From: DATFQE01 sp963733845 | GTDB taxonomy: Bacteria; Actinomycetota; Thermoleophilia; Gaiellales; Gaiellaceae | Direction of reading: 5' to 3' | Assembly (NCBI GenBank): GCA_963733845.1 | Contig: CAVTEM010000001.1 | Coordinates: forward strand, 119,200-183,199 | DNA: 64,000 bases | Shown: piece by piece, positions 52,730-61,790 of the stretch | Position numbering within the stretch: the first letter of the stretch is position 1 | Layout of the letters: each line of letters opens with the position of its first letter | Position numbers and translations under genes: made by a program | The notes under the pieces: generated by a model | What the model was told of the DNA's origin: nothing | What the model saw: the letters and a program-made list of their open reading frames with translations, nothing else | Databases searched by the model: none

Positions 52730-52984
52730 CTAGGGAGCGCGGACTACGAGCGCCTCGGGCGTCTCCGGGTGCTCCTCTTCGTCCTCGACGGCGAAGATCT
52801 CGACCGCGGCGAGCATCGCGATCGTGAGCACGACGGTGGCCCCGATGAAGAGGCCGAGCCGGCGGCCCGGGTAGTCGGGCCACCGGCGCGGCAAGAGGAA
52901 GGACGAGGCGAGAGCGAAGGCGATGAAGACGATCGCCGTCCCCGCCAGGCCGATCTTGTTCGTCGTCGTCAGCCCGAGCAGCAC
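52730..52984 (-). CDS. small two-span membrane protein
   Basis: 84 residues from GTG 52984. Two hydrophobic spans (IGLAGTAIVFIAFALASSFL and LGLFIGATVVLTIAMLAAVE) flank a short basic loop (PRRWPDYPGRR), and an acidic tail (VEDEEEHPETPEALVV) follows. Looks like a small conserved inner-membrane protein. Function unknown. Confidence 0.6.
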   Translation of the reverse strand: MLLGLTTTNKIGLAGTAIVFIAFALASSFLLPRRWPDYPGRRLGLFIGATVVLTIAMLAAVEIFAVEDEEEHPETPEALVVRAP

Positions 52985-53006
52985 GGGCGCGACTATAACC
53001 AGCGAC

Positions 53007-54159
53007 CTACGGCCGGATGTTGCGGAAGACGGACAGAGCCGGCTTTGCCTTGCGGCCGTGCGTATAGAAGCCCGACTGCCAGTAGCGGACCGCCTGCTGG
53101 TCGCGGAGCAGGAACCAGAGCATCATGTCGATGCGCGGGTGCTTGCGTGCGATCGCGAAGGCCTGCTTCATGTACGCAGCCTGCTTCTTGTAGGTGACGC
53201 CGAAGTACTTGTCCTGAGGCGACGTCTGGTACCCGTACTCGGTGATCCACAGGCGCTTGCGCCCGTAGAGCCGGGTCAGCTCGCTCACCAGGTCGTTGAT
53301 GTTGCCCAGCGTGACCGCAGTGGTCGACTTGGGGCGCGTGGCGGGCGTCTCGCTACGGCTGCCGTAGTACGGATGGTGCGCGTAGGCGTCGAAGCCCTTT
53401 GCGCCGTGCCGCTTCATCGCCCTCAGGAAGGCGAGCGGCGAGACGGACGCGCGCGAGCTCCGGGGCGAGTTGTTGCCGCGGGGCGCCGGTGACGCCGCAG
53501 GCGATCTTCTCGCCGTTCAGTGAGGTGGACCGGATACCGGAGATGATCGCGTTGCAGATGCGCGCGTACTGGTACGCGCTCTCGACGCGCCAGCCGCCCT
53601 TGACCCGCTTGTACTGCGGGCGCAGGAAGACCGGGTTGTTCGGCTCGTTCCAGGCGAGCCAGTGGCGCACGGCCGGGAGCGGCTTCGCATCCGGATCCTC
53701 GGACTCGGTGTAGAAGCCGCTGTAGCGCTCCGCGGCGGCGTAGGCGAAGTTCCGGAGGTCGAGCGAGCGCTTCGGGGCGTACGTGCGGGCCTTGCCGCCG
53801 TTCGCCCAGCGAGGCGTGCCGACGATGGCCATGACGACCTTGATCCTGTAGCGGGCGGCGTACTCGACCATGCGGTCGTAGCCCGTCCAGTTGTAGGCCT
53901 TGTCGCCCGGATTGGACGGCGTGAGCGGCTTCCTCTTCGCGACGTCGCTCCAGTAGAGGTTCACGCGCACGGCCTCCGTACGCAGGTTCCGGAGCAGCGG
54001 GAAAGTCTTGTCGGGGCGGCCGATCGTCTCGGCCTCGTCGAAGATCCCCTTGAGCAGCGCGCGCGAGCCCTGTGCGGGCTGTGCAGCGGCAAGCGCCAGA
54101 GCAGCCGCAGCGCCGACGACGATCGTGAGCAACGTGAGACGAGCGATTGTCTTCTTCAT
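53007..54159 (-). CDS. secreted glycoside hydrolase (TIM barrel, clan GH-A-like), one frameshift
   Basis: ATG 54159 with a signal peptide (MKKTIARLTLLTIVVGAAAA). The first frame (to about 53495) carries LYWSDVAKRKPLTPSNPGDK and the acid/base motif HWLAWNEPNNPVFLRPQY (NEP). The second frame, entered by one indel near 53495 and running to 53007, continues LAFLRAMKRHGAKGFDAYAH and RLWITEYGYQTSPQDKYFG, whose Glu is the probable nucleophile. About 384 residues if repaired. Acts outside the cell on an unknown polysaccharide. Confidence 0.78.
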
Positions 54160-54360
54160 AGGGCCCCCTTATTGCCGACAATTCGGAAAGGCGAAACATC
54201 AGAGTGCCCGAAAGCCGCCCGCCTCAAAGCACGGTTTACAGAACGCGTACAGAGGTTTAGGAAACGCTGAAAAGGTTTAGGTGCCCAGGCCGGGGATGGC
54301 CAGAAAAGCCACAGCCGCAACCGAAACCCATTGCGCCGAACGTGAGTAGCATGCGCGTGA

Positions 54361-54432
54361 GGGCGCATAGCTCAGCGGGAGAGCGCTCGCTTCACACGCG
54401 AGAGGTCCCTGGTTCGATCCCAGGTGCGCCCA
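54361..54432 (+). tRNA. tRNA-Val(CAC)
   Basis: 72-nt cloverleaf: acceptor GGGCGCA pairs with TGCGCCC, discriminator A, anticodon stem CTCGC/GCGAG with loop TTCACAC (anticodon CAC), T-loop GGTTCGATCCC. CCA is not encoded. Intact. Confidence 0.95.
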
Positions 54433-55018
54433 TCTGAGAACCCGCTGGTAACGGCGAGTTTCCTCTTGGCCGGGGAACCCGGTTCGACCGGGCGGGGAAC
54501 AGGATGGGGAACACGGACAGCGCGCGAGCGGGAGACTATGGCGGCAGGCGCGGCTACGACCGCAGCGACCGCCAGAAAGCGGCCACAGTTCGAAGCCCCG
54601 GAGCGAGTCGTAGAGTAGGGGTACGGCAATGTCCGTCCCCACTTCCAGACGCTGATGCGCCCCCTGCTTGAGGAGTACGCGGACGGCGGCGAACGCCGCA
54701 TCGCCGACGCCGGGAGTAATCCGGCAGTGCCGCGATTGTGCGGGATGGACGACGCACTCGGGCATGGCCCCGCGCGCTGGCTCGAGCCTCCGAACGCCTC
54801 AAGTGGGAGGCCGAGCAGTTTGTCGATCTGGGCCTACGCCGACGCTTCCGCTCCAACTTGAAGCTCCCACAATCTGCTCACAAGTCAGTGCGACACTGAT
54901 TTCTGCGGTAGACCTCGTGGGGCGCGACGGACTAAGACCCTTTCGTTTCCACCCGAGCTCTGGTGTGGGGAGAGGGACGCTTCCCTCTCTCTCAATAAGT
55001 TGAGATCGGGAGGAACAA
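54433..55018. other. element-like remnant region after tRNA-Val
   Basis: Directly after the tRNA 3' end there are three GGGGAAC words (54472, 54494, 54506), possible arm sites of an integrase. At about 54620-54900 coding-like pieces appear on the plus strand in two frames (VRPHFQTLMRPLLEEYADGG, then ERLKWEAEQFVDLGLRRRFR) that I cannot assign. No integrase gene is present. Best read as the remains of an element that used this tRNA. Confidence 0.35.
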
Positions 55019-55881
55019 ATGAGGAAGTTTCGATTTAGGCTGGTCGTCGGCGCGCTACGTCATCCGATGCGGCGATTGTCACCGGTGACCACCGTGCTCG
55101 CGTGTATTGCGCTGTTCGTGGCGCTCACCGGCACCGCCACAGCGGGAGCCGTCGCCCTGATTACTGGCAAGCAGATCAAGAACGGCTCGATCGGGCTCGT
55201 CGACCTGTCCGCCAACACCAAGTCGGCGCTGAAGGGCAACCGCGGCCCGGCTGGTCGTGCTGGACTGCCAGGGCCTGCTGGCCCCCAGGGCTCCCAGGGA
55301 GCCAAGGGTGATCCCGGCTCCAAGGGCGACAAGGGCGACAAGGGCGACAAGGGTGACAAGGGTGACTCGACTCTGCTCAGGCTGAGCGGCGAGTTCGAGG
55401 GAACGATGCCAGCGTCGCCACCTCCCTCGACGGCGTGCAGTTCGGGCCGTACCCGGACGGCGGCGACTGGGGCGGCTCGGTCTGCTACAGCGGGGCGAAC
55501 GACCTGGAGCTGGGCGACATCACCCAGCTGCACTACGTCGCCATGTACTCGACGGCGAATGACACGACGGTGGGAGTCCCGTACCTGCGGATCTTCCTCG
55601 CAGGCGGGCACGACGTGATCTTCTCGCCGAACACGCAGCCGACGCCGGATGTCGAAGAGGACGTGTTCCACGACTGGAACGTCGTCACCGGCACCGTCCG
55701 CTACGACGATGATCCGGGCAACGGACCGGACTCGCCGTGGGCGGTCGTGCAGGCGGCGCACGCGACCGAAGACATCGAGTCGATCTGCGTCTCGGCTGGC
55801 TTCTCGGCAGGCGTGCCGCTGGCGGCAATCCTGCGCACGCTGGGCGTGAACAGGGAAGAGTTCAAGTTCGGCGCGGAATAA
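55019..55881 (+). CDS. secreted collagen-like protein, one frameshift
   Basis: ATG 55019 follows GGGAGG by 5-6 nt. Signal/anchor segment PVTTVLACIALFVALTGTAT, a short helical part (ITGKQIKNGSIGLVDLSANT), then 17 or so Gly-X-Y triplets (GPAGRAGLPGPAGPQG, GDKGDKGDKGDKGDKGD). Near 55398 one base is missing; the next frame continues NDASVATSLDGVQFGPYPDG to EFKFGAE at 55881, a ~160-residue C-terminal globular domain. Such triplets form trimeric collagen-like stalks on spores or cell surfaces. About 287 residues if repaired. Confidence 0.75.
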
Positions 55882-55904
55882 CTGAAGCCTGTACCTGGAA
55901 CCTG

Positions 55905-55933
55905 GGAGCGGGGCGACCCTGGCGCCCCGCTCC
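55905..55933 (+). terminator. hairpin terminator after the collagen-like gene
   Basis: Perfect 11-bp stem GGAGCGGGGCG / CGCCCCGCTCC with a 7-nt loop, extendable by CCTG/CAGG with one bulge, 23 bp after the stop. Confidence 0.65.
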
Positions 55934-56491
55934 AGGTCACGATGCCCCGGGAAGCCCGAGCAGTCCTACCGTCTGATTTCGTGGGCTCGGGCACGATCGA
56001 GGACTGCTAGCACGGACCACCGGGGGGCCGAATGGCCCCCCATCCCTTTCCACAATGCCCCAGCCCAACAGGAGCTGTACTGGAAGACACCCGAGGCCGT
56101 TGGGGGACAGACAACCGGAACGTGCGTTACGTGCGCAGCGCCGAGAACCGCAGCGCGGGCTCGGTCATGAGCCGCCAACTGGCTCGGTGTACTGCGACAG
56201 GCAGCGGTTCATCATCGAGCGCTGGCCCAATCGGTGGCCGTGATCCAGCTCAGCGCAGCTGAGCATCAGGCGGGTTCGATGTTCCTGCCACCCGGTGCGC
56301 GGCCGTCCTTGCGGTCCTGGGTCGCCCAAGCCTCTTTGTGCGATGGGCCCGCATCGACCAGACATTGTTCGTGCAAGAGATCGACGTGCAGGCGAAGCCG
56401 GGCGGGCCGTGGGTGATCCGGCTGGGTGTGTCGCCGCTCTAGGAGAGATTGGCGATATCGGCGTCTCCGACGGGGTCCCTACGCCGTGACC
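55934..56491. other. gene-free region
   Basis: Short frames exist on both strands but none has a ribosome-binding site, a recognisable domain or consistent codon use. I see no RNA gene or repeat. Confidence 0.4.
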
Positions 56492-56782
56492 TCACTTCGG
56501 CATTCCGTAAACACGCACTACTTCCCCGCCGTCGCCGTCGAACTCGACCGTAATCTCCGACTCGTCGCCGATGTTCTCTCCGCGAGCTTCGTGGACGGCG
56601 CACGTCACCGTGGTTCCTTGGTCGTCAAAGAGGCCGTCCGCCTCACAAGCGAGGACGTTGTATTCGGGGCCGTATTCCCGGTAGATGTACTCCTGGGCGC
56701 GCTCTTCGTTGGTGCTGGGCAAGCAGCCGGCGAGGCTCGACGCGACGGCAACAACCGCCAGCATCTTGAGTCCGCCGCGCAC
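56492..56782 (-). CDS. small lipoprotein
   Basis: 96 residues from GTG 56782 (an internal ATG six codons later is possible). N-terminal basic region and lipobox SSLAGC give a lipid-anchored product. The mature ~75 residues are acidic (NEERAQEYIYREYGPEYNVL, EITVEFDGDGGEVVRVYG) with two Cys (VLACEADG, TVTCAVHE). Resembles small DUF-type periplasmic beta-sandwich proteins. Function unknown. Confidence 0.65.
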   Translation of the reverse strand: MRGGLKMLAVVAVASSLAGCLPSTNEERAQEYIYREYGPEYNVLACEADGLFDDQGTTVTCAVHEARGENIGDESEITVEFDGDGGEVVRVYGMPK

Positions 56783-56916
56783 AAGCGGAGGTTACGCCGC
56801 GAGCGGTACAGCCCGCGCTCGATTGAGCGCCTGCCCGAGTCGGGCGAGCATGGTGTTGTCCTTGTCTTCTTCGTACGAGATCCGACTCCGTCGGGTTAGG
56901 GGAGCCCGTAAGCCAC

Positions 56917-57300
56917 TTGGTCGACGCCGACGGCAACGTCGTGGTGGAGAGCGAGAACACCGTCGTGACCGGGCGTGACTGCACCGGCCACGCCGAGGCC
57001 AACGCCATGCGCGTCGCGAGCGGACGCTTCGACTCCGAGTTCTTGCAGGGCTGCACGCTGTACACGAGCACGGAGCCGTGCGCGATGTGCGCAGGAGCGA
57101 TCTTCTGGGGGAATGTGCGCCGGGTCGTGTTCGCGTTGAGCGAGCAGGACTGGCGCGGCATCGCCGGCGACAATCCGGAGAACGTCACCCTGGATCTCCC
57201 TTGTCGGGAGGTATTCGCTCGCGGTGACCGCGAGGTCGAGGTCAGCGGTCCCCACCTTCAGGAGCAGGCACGGGCGGTGCACGAAGGTTTCTGGGCCTGA
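56917..57300 (+). CDS. nucleoside/cytidine deaminase-like protein, probably N-terminally truncated
   Basis: 127 residues from TTG 56917. Deaminase zinc motifs: CTGHAEANAMRVASGRFDSE (HAE) and TSTEPCAMCAGAIFWGN (PCAMC), as in tRNA-adenosine/guanine deaminases. Homologues begin about 30 residues earlier with a helix before …GALLVDADGNVV; here the frame continues upstream (DSVGLGEPVSH) without a good start or match. The catalytic core is intact, so it may still be active, or its 5' end was replaced. Confidence 0.7.
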   Translation: MVDADGNVVVESENTVVTGRDCTGHAEANAMRVASGRFDSEFLQGCTLYTSTEPCAMCAGAIFWGNVRRVVFALSEQDWRGIAGDNPENVTLDLPCREVFARGDREVEVSGPHLQEQARAVHEGFWA

Positions 57301-57318
57301 GCCAGAGCCGACAGCGGC

Positions 57319-57870
57319 CTAACCGAGGAACGCAAGGACGCGCCGCGTGAGCAGCGCGGCCGCTTCGTCGTCGTGCTCGGCGAAGTAGTGCTCCGTACCT
57401 GGGTAGACGAAGAGCTCGGCTCCGGGCACGGTCGCGGCGAGCCCCTGCGCGAACTCGAAGTCCTCGTCGCCGTCGAGGATGTGCAGCTGCAACCGCACGG
57501 CGTCCGGCCACGTCGCCGGCCAGTTGTCGCCCCACTGCCCGAGCGGCAGGGCCGAGTAGCAGAGCACGGCGCCGGATGCGCCCGGCCGCGTCTGGGCGAG
57601 CGACTGCGCCGACATCGCGCCGAGCGAGAAGCCCACGTAGACGACCTCGCTCGGCAGAGCCGCAACGGCCGAGCGGGCACGATCGACGACCGCCATCGGG
57701 AAGCCGATCTCCTCGGCGTAGCCCATCCCGTCCTCGATCGACTCGAACGTCCGGCCGTCGAAGAGGTCCGGCGTGTGCACGGTATGGCCGGCAGCGCGCA
57801 ACGCGGCGGCGAAACCCTCGATGGCGTCGGTCAGCCCGAGCGCGTGGTGGAAGACGACGACCTCAGCCAA
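57319..57870 (-). CDS. dienelactone hydrolase-family protein
   Basis: 183 residues from ATG 57870. MAEVVVFHHALGLTDAIEGF, the nucleophile elbow VGFSLGAMSAQSLAQ (Ser in place of the Cys of true dienelactone hydrolases), LHILDGDEDFEFAQ (acid) and PGTEHYFAEHDDEAAALL (His). Small alpha/beta hydrolase fold, cytoplasmic. True substrate unknown. Confidence 0.85.
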   Translation of the reverse strand: MAEVVVFHHALGLTDAIEGFAAALRAAGHTVHTPDLFDGRTFESIEDGMGYAEEIGFPMAVVDRARSAVAALPSEVVYVGFSLGAMSAQSLAQTRPGASGAVLCYSALPLGQWGDNWPATWPDAVRLQLHILDGDEDFEFAQGLAATVPGAELFVYPGTEHYFAEHDDEAAALLTRRVLAFLG

Positions 57871-57930
57871 CGCCTCGGAGCATATGCATTCACCCGTCGC
57901 CGGCCTTCAGGTTCGCGCCCATGCGCGTCG

Positions 57931-58456
57931 ATGCCTGTCGGGATGCCCTCCCCCACGTCGACACAACGCTTCGGCAGCGCGGCACGAACCGGCGTCATCG
58001 GCACGGTCGTCGCCGCCGTCGCGTTCTTCGACGGCGTCTTCCTCGGAGCGCCGATCGCGCTGCTCGCCGCCTCGTTCGGATCGTTGCTCGTCTCCGGCGT
58101 CGCGACGGTCGCGGTCGTCCTCCTCGTCATCGCCTGCTGTGCCTGGATCGACCGGCGCTGGGACGACTGGTTCTCCGGCAACGGCAAGCGAATCGAAGCG
58201 AGGCTCGAGACGATGCGAGCGAGCCGGCTGATGAAGCATCCCGTGGCGTGGATCCAGCGCGGCTCGGACCGCTGGTACGCGTGTGCTGCAGCAGCTCGCC
58301 AACCCGATTCTCGTCGGCGCCTTCGCGCGGGTCGGCGGCGGCAGGCCGATCGGGGAGCGCAGGATCCTGCTGGGGGCGGTCGCCTACGCCGTCCCGTACG
58401 TGGCGATGTGGTCGCTCGTCGGGCTCGCCCTGGGCGACACCATCCGCGCCGCTTAG
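57931..58456 (+). CDS. small integral membrane protein, one frameshift
   Basis: ATG 57931 (MPVGMPSPTSTQRFGSAART). Two long hydrophobic spans (GVIGTVVAAVAFFDGVFLGA, LLVSGVATVAVVLLVIACCA), a basic cytoplasmic segment (GNGKRIEARLETMRASRLMK), then an indel near 58280. The next frame continues LANPILVGAFARVGGGRPIG and VAYAVPYVAMWSLVGLALGD to TAG 58454-58456. About 175 residues if repaired. Function unknown. Confidence 0.55.
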
Positions 58457-58516
58457 GTGGAGGACCGTCGACACCCTCATCGAGCATCGCCGCTGAGTAG
58501 GCTGGCGATCGAGCAG

Positions 58517-59589
58517 GTGGAATCGGTCGGGGATCAGCTCGACGCCGTCGTCGCGACGGTGTTCCGGGGGCAGTCGCGATCGCCGCCGGCCGGACAGGCG
58601 AGTCGAGGCAGCGGTGGGGTTCGCAGACCTACGAACGCGCGGGCGCTCACAGCGAGCACGGCTTCCGCATCGGAAGCGTGACGAAGATCTTCGTGGCAGC
58701 GCTTGTCCTCCAACTCGTCGAAGACGGGCTGCTCGACCTCGACGGAGACGCCGCACCCTTTGCTGAGGGCATCACCATCCGCCAGCTCCTGAACCACACA
58801 AGCGGCCTGCGAGATATCGTCGACGATGTCGTGTCGTTCTTCGAGCCTTACCGCCGGAATCTTGACCACCGCTGGGAGCTCGAGCCCCGCGATGAGCTCC
58901 GACTGGTCATGGAGCGGCCGCGCTTGTTCCCGCCGGGCGAGGGGTGGTCGTATCACGGCAGTAACTACCTCGTGCTGAGGCTGATCGTCGAGGAGACGAC
59001 GGGCATGACGCTGCGCGACGCGCTGCGGGAACGCATCCTCGCCCCGCTCGGTCTGAAGAGAACGGATCTAGTCGAAAGTCCTCTCCGTGGCGACTGCGCG
59101 CGAGGATATCTCCCGCCCGACAACCCGGTACTGCCGGGCGGGCATGAGCCCGTGGACGTCACGGAGATCGACGTCCCCTTCCATCGAGCCGGGGGCGGCG
59201 TCGTTTCGACCGCCGGCGAGATCGCAACCATGCTTCGGGCCCAGCTTGGAGGCGAGGTGCTTCCCGACCGCCTTCGAACGGAGATGCTCCAGGCCGTGGA
59301 CTCGGATTGGGAGGAGACCGACCGGTACGGACTCGGCATCGGCGAGATCACGTCGTTAATGGGGCGGCAGCGATCGCCGTGCGGGGCTGCCTGGGGCCAC
59401 CTGGGCTTCTCGGTCGGCTACACGGGGATCGCCCTCTCGAGCGAGGACGGCGAACGCCAAGTTGTGATCTGTGCAAACGGCGTTCCTAGTACCGTCTCAA
59501 CCTCCGAAGCGTTCTGGGACGCCGCCGGGCGGCTTGCGTGGCACCTGTACGCAGGTGACGTCCGCCGCATGAGCGGGAGCTCGCGCTAG
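58517..59589 (+). CDS. serine hydrolase (beta-lactamase/penicillin-binding-protein class C fold), one frameshift near the start
   Basis: The active-site motif GFRIGSVTKIFVAALVLQLV (S-x-x-K) requires the frame to extend upstream of 58678. Reading back gives AVAIAAGRTGESRQRWGSQT, and one indel near 58570 joins it to VESVGDQLDAVVATVFRG from GTG 58517. Further motifs: IRQLLNHTSGLRDI, WSYHGSNYLVLRLIVEETTG and GHLGFSVGYTGIAL (KTG-equivalent HxG). About 355 residues, no clear signal peptide, so a cytoplasmic esterase or peptidase of the EstB/DD-peptidase family is likely. It ends overlapping the convergent GFA gene. Confidence 0.82.
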
Positions 59590-59930
59590 TACTCCTCTGA
59601 CTGCGGCAAGCCGTCGGTGATCTCGAACCAGGGGGCCTTCGAGCCGACGAAGATGTGCTCGGTCGGGCGGATGGTGGGATCGTCGGCGAGCGAGCCAAGC
59701 GCGACGTGGACGTAGTCGCCGTCGCGCACGACCGAATACAGGAGCGAGCCGCAGATCCCGCACCGCGTGTGGTTGTTGAGGTCATCGCCGCAGACGAGCA
59801 GGACGTCGGCACCCTGGCTGAGCTGGAGCTTGTCGCGCTCGATGCCGGCGAACGCCTTGAAGGCCGAGCCCGTCGCTGCGCGGCAGTTCGAACAGTGGCA
59901 GTTGCCGGCGTAGAGAAACGCATCGGCCAC
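59586..59930 (-). CDS. GFA-family zinc protein (glutathione-dependent formaldehyde-activating-like)
   Basis: 114 residues from GTG 59930. Zinc-binding cysteines in GNCHCSNCRAATGSAFKAF and NHTRCGICGSLLYSVV define the CENP-V/GFA fold. In family members the first CxCG lies before this start, and here the sequence upstream encodes CECGAVRYRV in frame, preceded by TGA three codons earlier. The native start is therefore probably lost or hidden by a base error. Last gene of a three-gene run with the DHFR-like and cupin genes. Confidence 0.75.
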   Translation of the reverse strand: MADAFLYAGNCHCSNCRAATGSAFKAFAGIERDKLQLSQGADVLLVCGDDLNNHTRCGICGSLLYSVVRDGDYVHVALGSLADDPTIRPTEHIFVGSKAPWFEITDGLPQSEEY

Positions 59931-59987
59931 GCGGTAGCGAACCGCGCCGCATTCGCACGTGGGGGATCAGCCCCGGGGTCGGCCCGC

Positions 59988-60551
59988 CTACCTCCGCACC
60001 CGGTACGTCAGCCGGGCGAACTGCTTGTCGCGGGCGACGTCCACGAGCTCGAGCTGCGAGGCGGTCAGACGACTCGGCAGCAGCGGTGCTCCTCGCCCGA
60101 GCGTCACGGGTGCGATGCCGACGAGGAGCTCGTCCAGCAGGTCGCGGTCGGCGAACTGGCCGACCAGGTCGCCGCCGCCGACGAGCCAGATGTTCCTGTC
60201 ACCCGCGGCTCGGGACATCTGCTCGTGCACCGGCGCGACGTCGCCTTCGACGAACAGGATCTCGACTCCCGGGATCGGTGGGAGCGTCCTGTGCGTGAAC
60301 ACCCAGCACGGCGTGTCTCCGTAGTAGCCGCGCCACTTCTCGGGCTCCTCGAGCAAACGGTCGTGCTCGAGCACCCACTCATAGGTCGTCGAGCCCATCG
60401 CCATCGCCCCGATCTGGGCGAAGAACGCCTCGAACGAGTGCTCACCGCCTTCCGTCGCGCGGTCGACCTCGAACAGCCAGTCGAGCGAGTTGTTCTCGTC
60501 GGCGATGTACCCGTCGAGCGTCGTCGCCGTGTAGTACTGCGTCTTCGCCAC
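59988..60551 (-). CDS. dihydrofolate reductase-family protein (RibD C-terminal-like)
   Basis: 187 residues from ATG 60551, 4 bp after the cupin-TPR stop. TATTLDGYIADENNSLDWLF, IGAMAMGSTTYEWVLEHD and NIWLVGGGDLVGQFADRDLL are the conserved blocks of the RibD_C/YyaP/YwjB-type DHFR-like reductases. NADPH binding is expected; the substrate is not known. Actinobacteria often carry several such stand-alone members. Confidence 0.88.
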   Translation of the reverse strand: MAKTQYYTATTLDGYIADENNSLDWLFEVDRATEGGEHSFEAFFAQIGAMAMGSTTYEWVLEHDRLLEEPEKWRGYYGDTPCWVFTHRTLPPIPGVEILFVEGDVAPVHEQMSRAAGDRNIWLVGGGDLVGQFADRDLLDELLVGIAPVTLGRGAPLLPSRLTASQLELVDVARDKQFARLTYRVRR

Positions 60552-60555
60552 CGGA

Positions 60556-61197
60556 TCAGGCGCCTACCAGCTCTTTGAAGGCGGGCTCGTCGCGGATCGG
60601 GTCGAAGTCCGAATCCTCCTTCGCGAGGGTGCGGAGCCGCTCCGACCGCTCGACCGCCTGCCGGAGATGCTCGATCGCGTCGGTCGTCCGCCCGGCGAGG
60701 CTCTCGCAGCAGGCGAGGTTGTACACGAGCTCTGGGTATTGGGGATTGGCCTCGATCGGCTCGCGGCCGCGGTCCGCGACCTCGGCGTACTCACCTGCCT
60801 CGTAGAGCTGTCGGAGCGGGGCCCAGATCTCCCAGCCGTCAGGCTCGTACGCCTCTCCCGGGACGCCGCCGACCGCGATGATCGTCGTGCCGGGCTCGTC
60901 GGCGAAGGCCGTTCGCCTGATGCCCGGCGGGACGGAGACGAACGTGCCGGCGGGAGCATCCACGCGCTCGTCGTCGAGCTCGAAGACCGCGCGACCCTGC
61001 ATGACGAGGTAGAGCTCCTCGTTCCCGTCGTCCGACTCGTCGTGCTCGTTGATGATCCGATCCCCCGCCTCGCGTGCGGTCCAGGCGTTGATGCCGAACG
61101 CGGTGAGCCCGAAGTGGTGCCGCACGGGCCGCCAAGGCTCGCGGCCGTCGCTGATCTCTTCGATCTCGTCGAGGTGCGCGACCCCGTACTCGCTCAT
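60556..61197 (-). CDS. cupin domain fused to a TPR-like C-terminus
   Basis: 213 residues from ATG 61197. The N-terminal cupin (about 25-110) has INEHDESDDGNEELYLVMQG (metal His/Glu region) and PAGTFVSVPPGIRRTAFADE. The C-terminal half is helical and TPR-like (YEAGEYAEVADRGREPIEAN, PELVYNLACCESLAGRTTDA) and ends DFDPIRDEPAFKELVGA, as in TPR end-caps. Likely a small-molecule sensor or isomerase-like cupin. First gene of the operon with the DHFR-like and GFA proteins. Confidence 0.82.
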   Translation of the reverse strand: MSEYGVAHLDEIEEISDGREPWRPVRHHFGLTAFGINAWTAREAGDRIINEHDESDDGNEELYLVMQGRAVFELDDERVDAPAGTFVSVPPGIRRTAFADEPGTTIIAVGGVPGEAYEPDGWEIWAPLRQLYEAGEYAEVADRGREPIEANPQYPELVYNLACCESLAGRTTDAIEHLRQAVERSERLRTLAKEDSDFDPIRDEPAFKELVGA

Positions 61198-61366
61198 GAG
61201 ACCTCCTCCAGGTCGTCGTGCGCGTCGTCATCCGCGCGATCCTAGAGAGGCGTCTGCCGCGTCTGCGGGTTTGGACGAGTCCTGACCCAACGTTAACCCG
61301 GGTTTGCCCGCGCTTTGCCCGGCCCCTCGTAGCGTGGTCGAGCAAGCAGACGAAAGGGGAACTGAC

Positions 61367-61747
61367 ATGCGCAAGGTGCTGCTGTTCGGGCTGATCGCGA
61401 CCGCTGCGCTGCTGGCAATCGCCTCGCCGCAGCGGGCGTCCGCGGCCAAGGATCCGGGCGTGCTCCGGACCGGCAAGTGTTCGGGAGCCACGACCTGGAA
61501 GCTGAAGGCGAAGCGTGAGGACGCCGGTTTCGAGACCGAGTTCGAGGTCGACCAGAACCGCGTCGGCCGGCGCTGGAACGTCGTGCTGCGCCGCAACGGC
61601 GTGGTCGTCTTCCGCGGTGTGCGGCGGACCGTCGCGCCGAGCGGGTCGTTCGAGGTGCGGAGGATCCTGCGTGGCGGCGGCCGGATCGTCGCGACCGCGA
61701 AGGCGCTCTCGACCGGCGAGACGTGCAGGGCCTCGCTGTCGATCTGA
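61367..61747 (+). CDS. small secreted basic protein
   Basis: 126 residues from ATG 61367, with AAGGGG 7-12 nt upstream. Signal peptide MRKVLLFGLIATAALLAIAS with cleavage near ASAAK. The mature domain is a basic beta-sandwich-like protein (TTWKLKAKREDAGFETEFEV, RRWNVVLRRNGVVVFRGVRR) with two Cys (GKCSGA, ETCRAS). Similar small secreted proteins are common in this group of actinobacteria. Function unknown. Confidence 0.75.
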   Translation: MRKVLLFGLIATAALLAIASPQRASAAKDPGVLRTGKCSGATTWKLKAKREDAGFETEFEVDQNRVGRRWNVVLRRNGVVVFRGVRRTVAPSGSFEVRRILRGGGRIVATAKALSTGETCRASLSI

Positions 61748-61790
61748 CCGCCTGGCTGCGGCCGGGCACGCGGTTGGCTACCATCGCCCG

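Noticed and set aside
51360..52883. 507-codon minus-strand frame
   Set aside because: Shadow of the MFS gene and it crosses tRNA-Ser(GGA), which a real gene would not.
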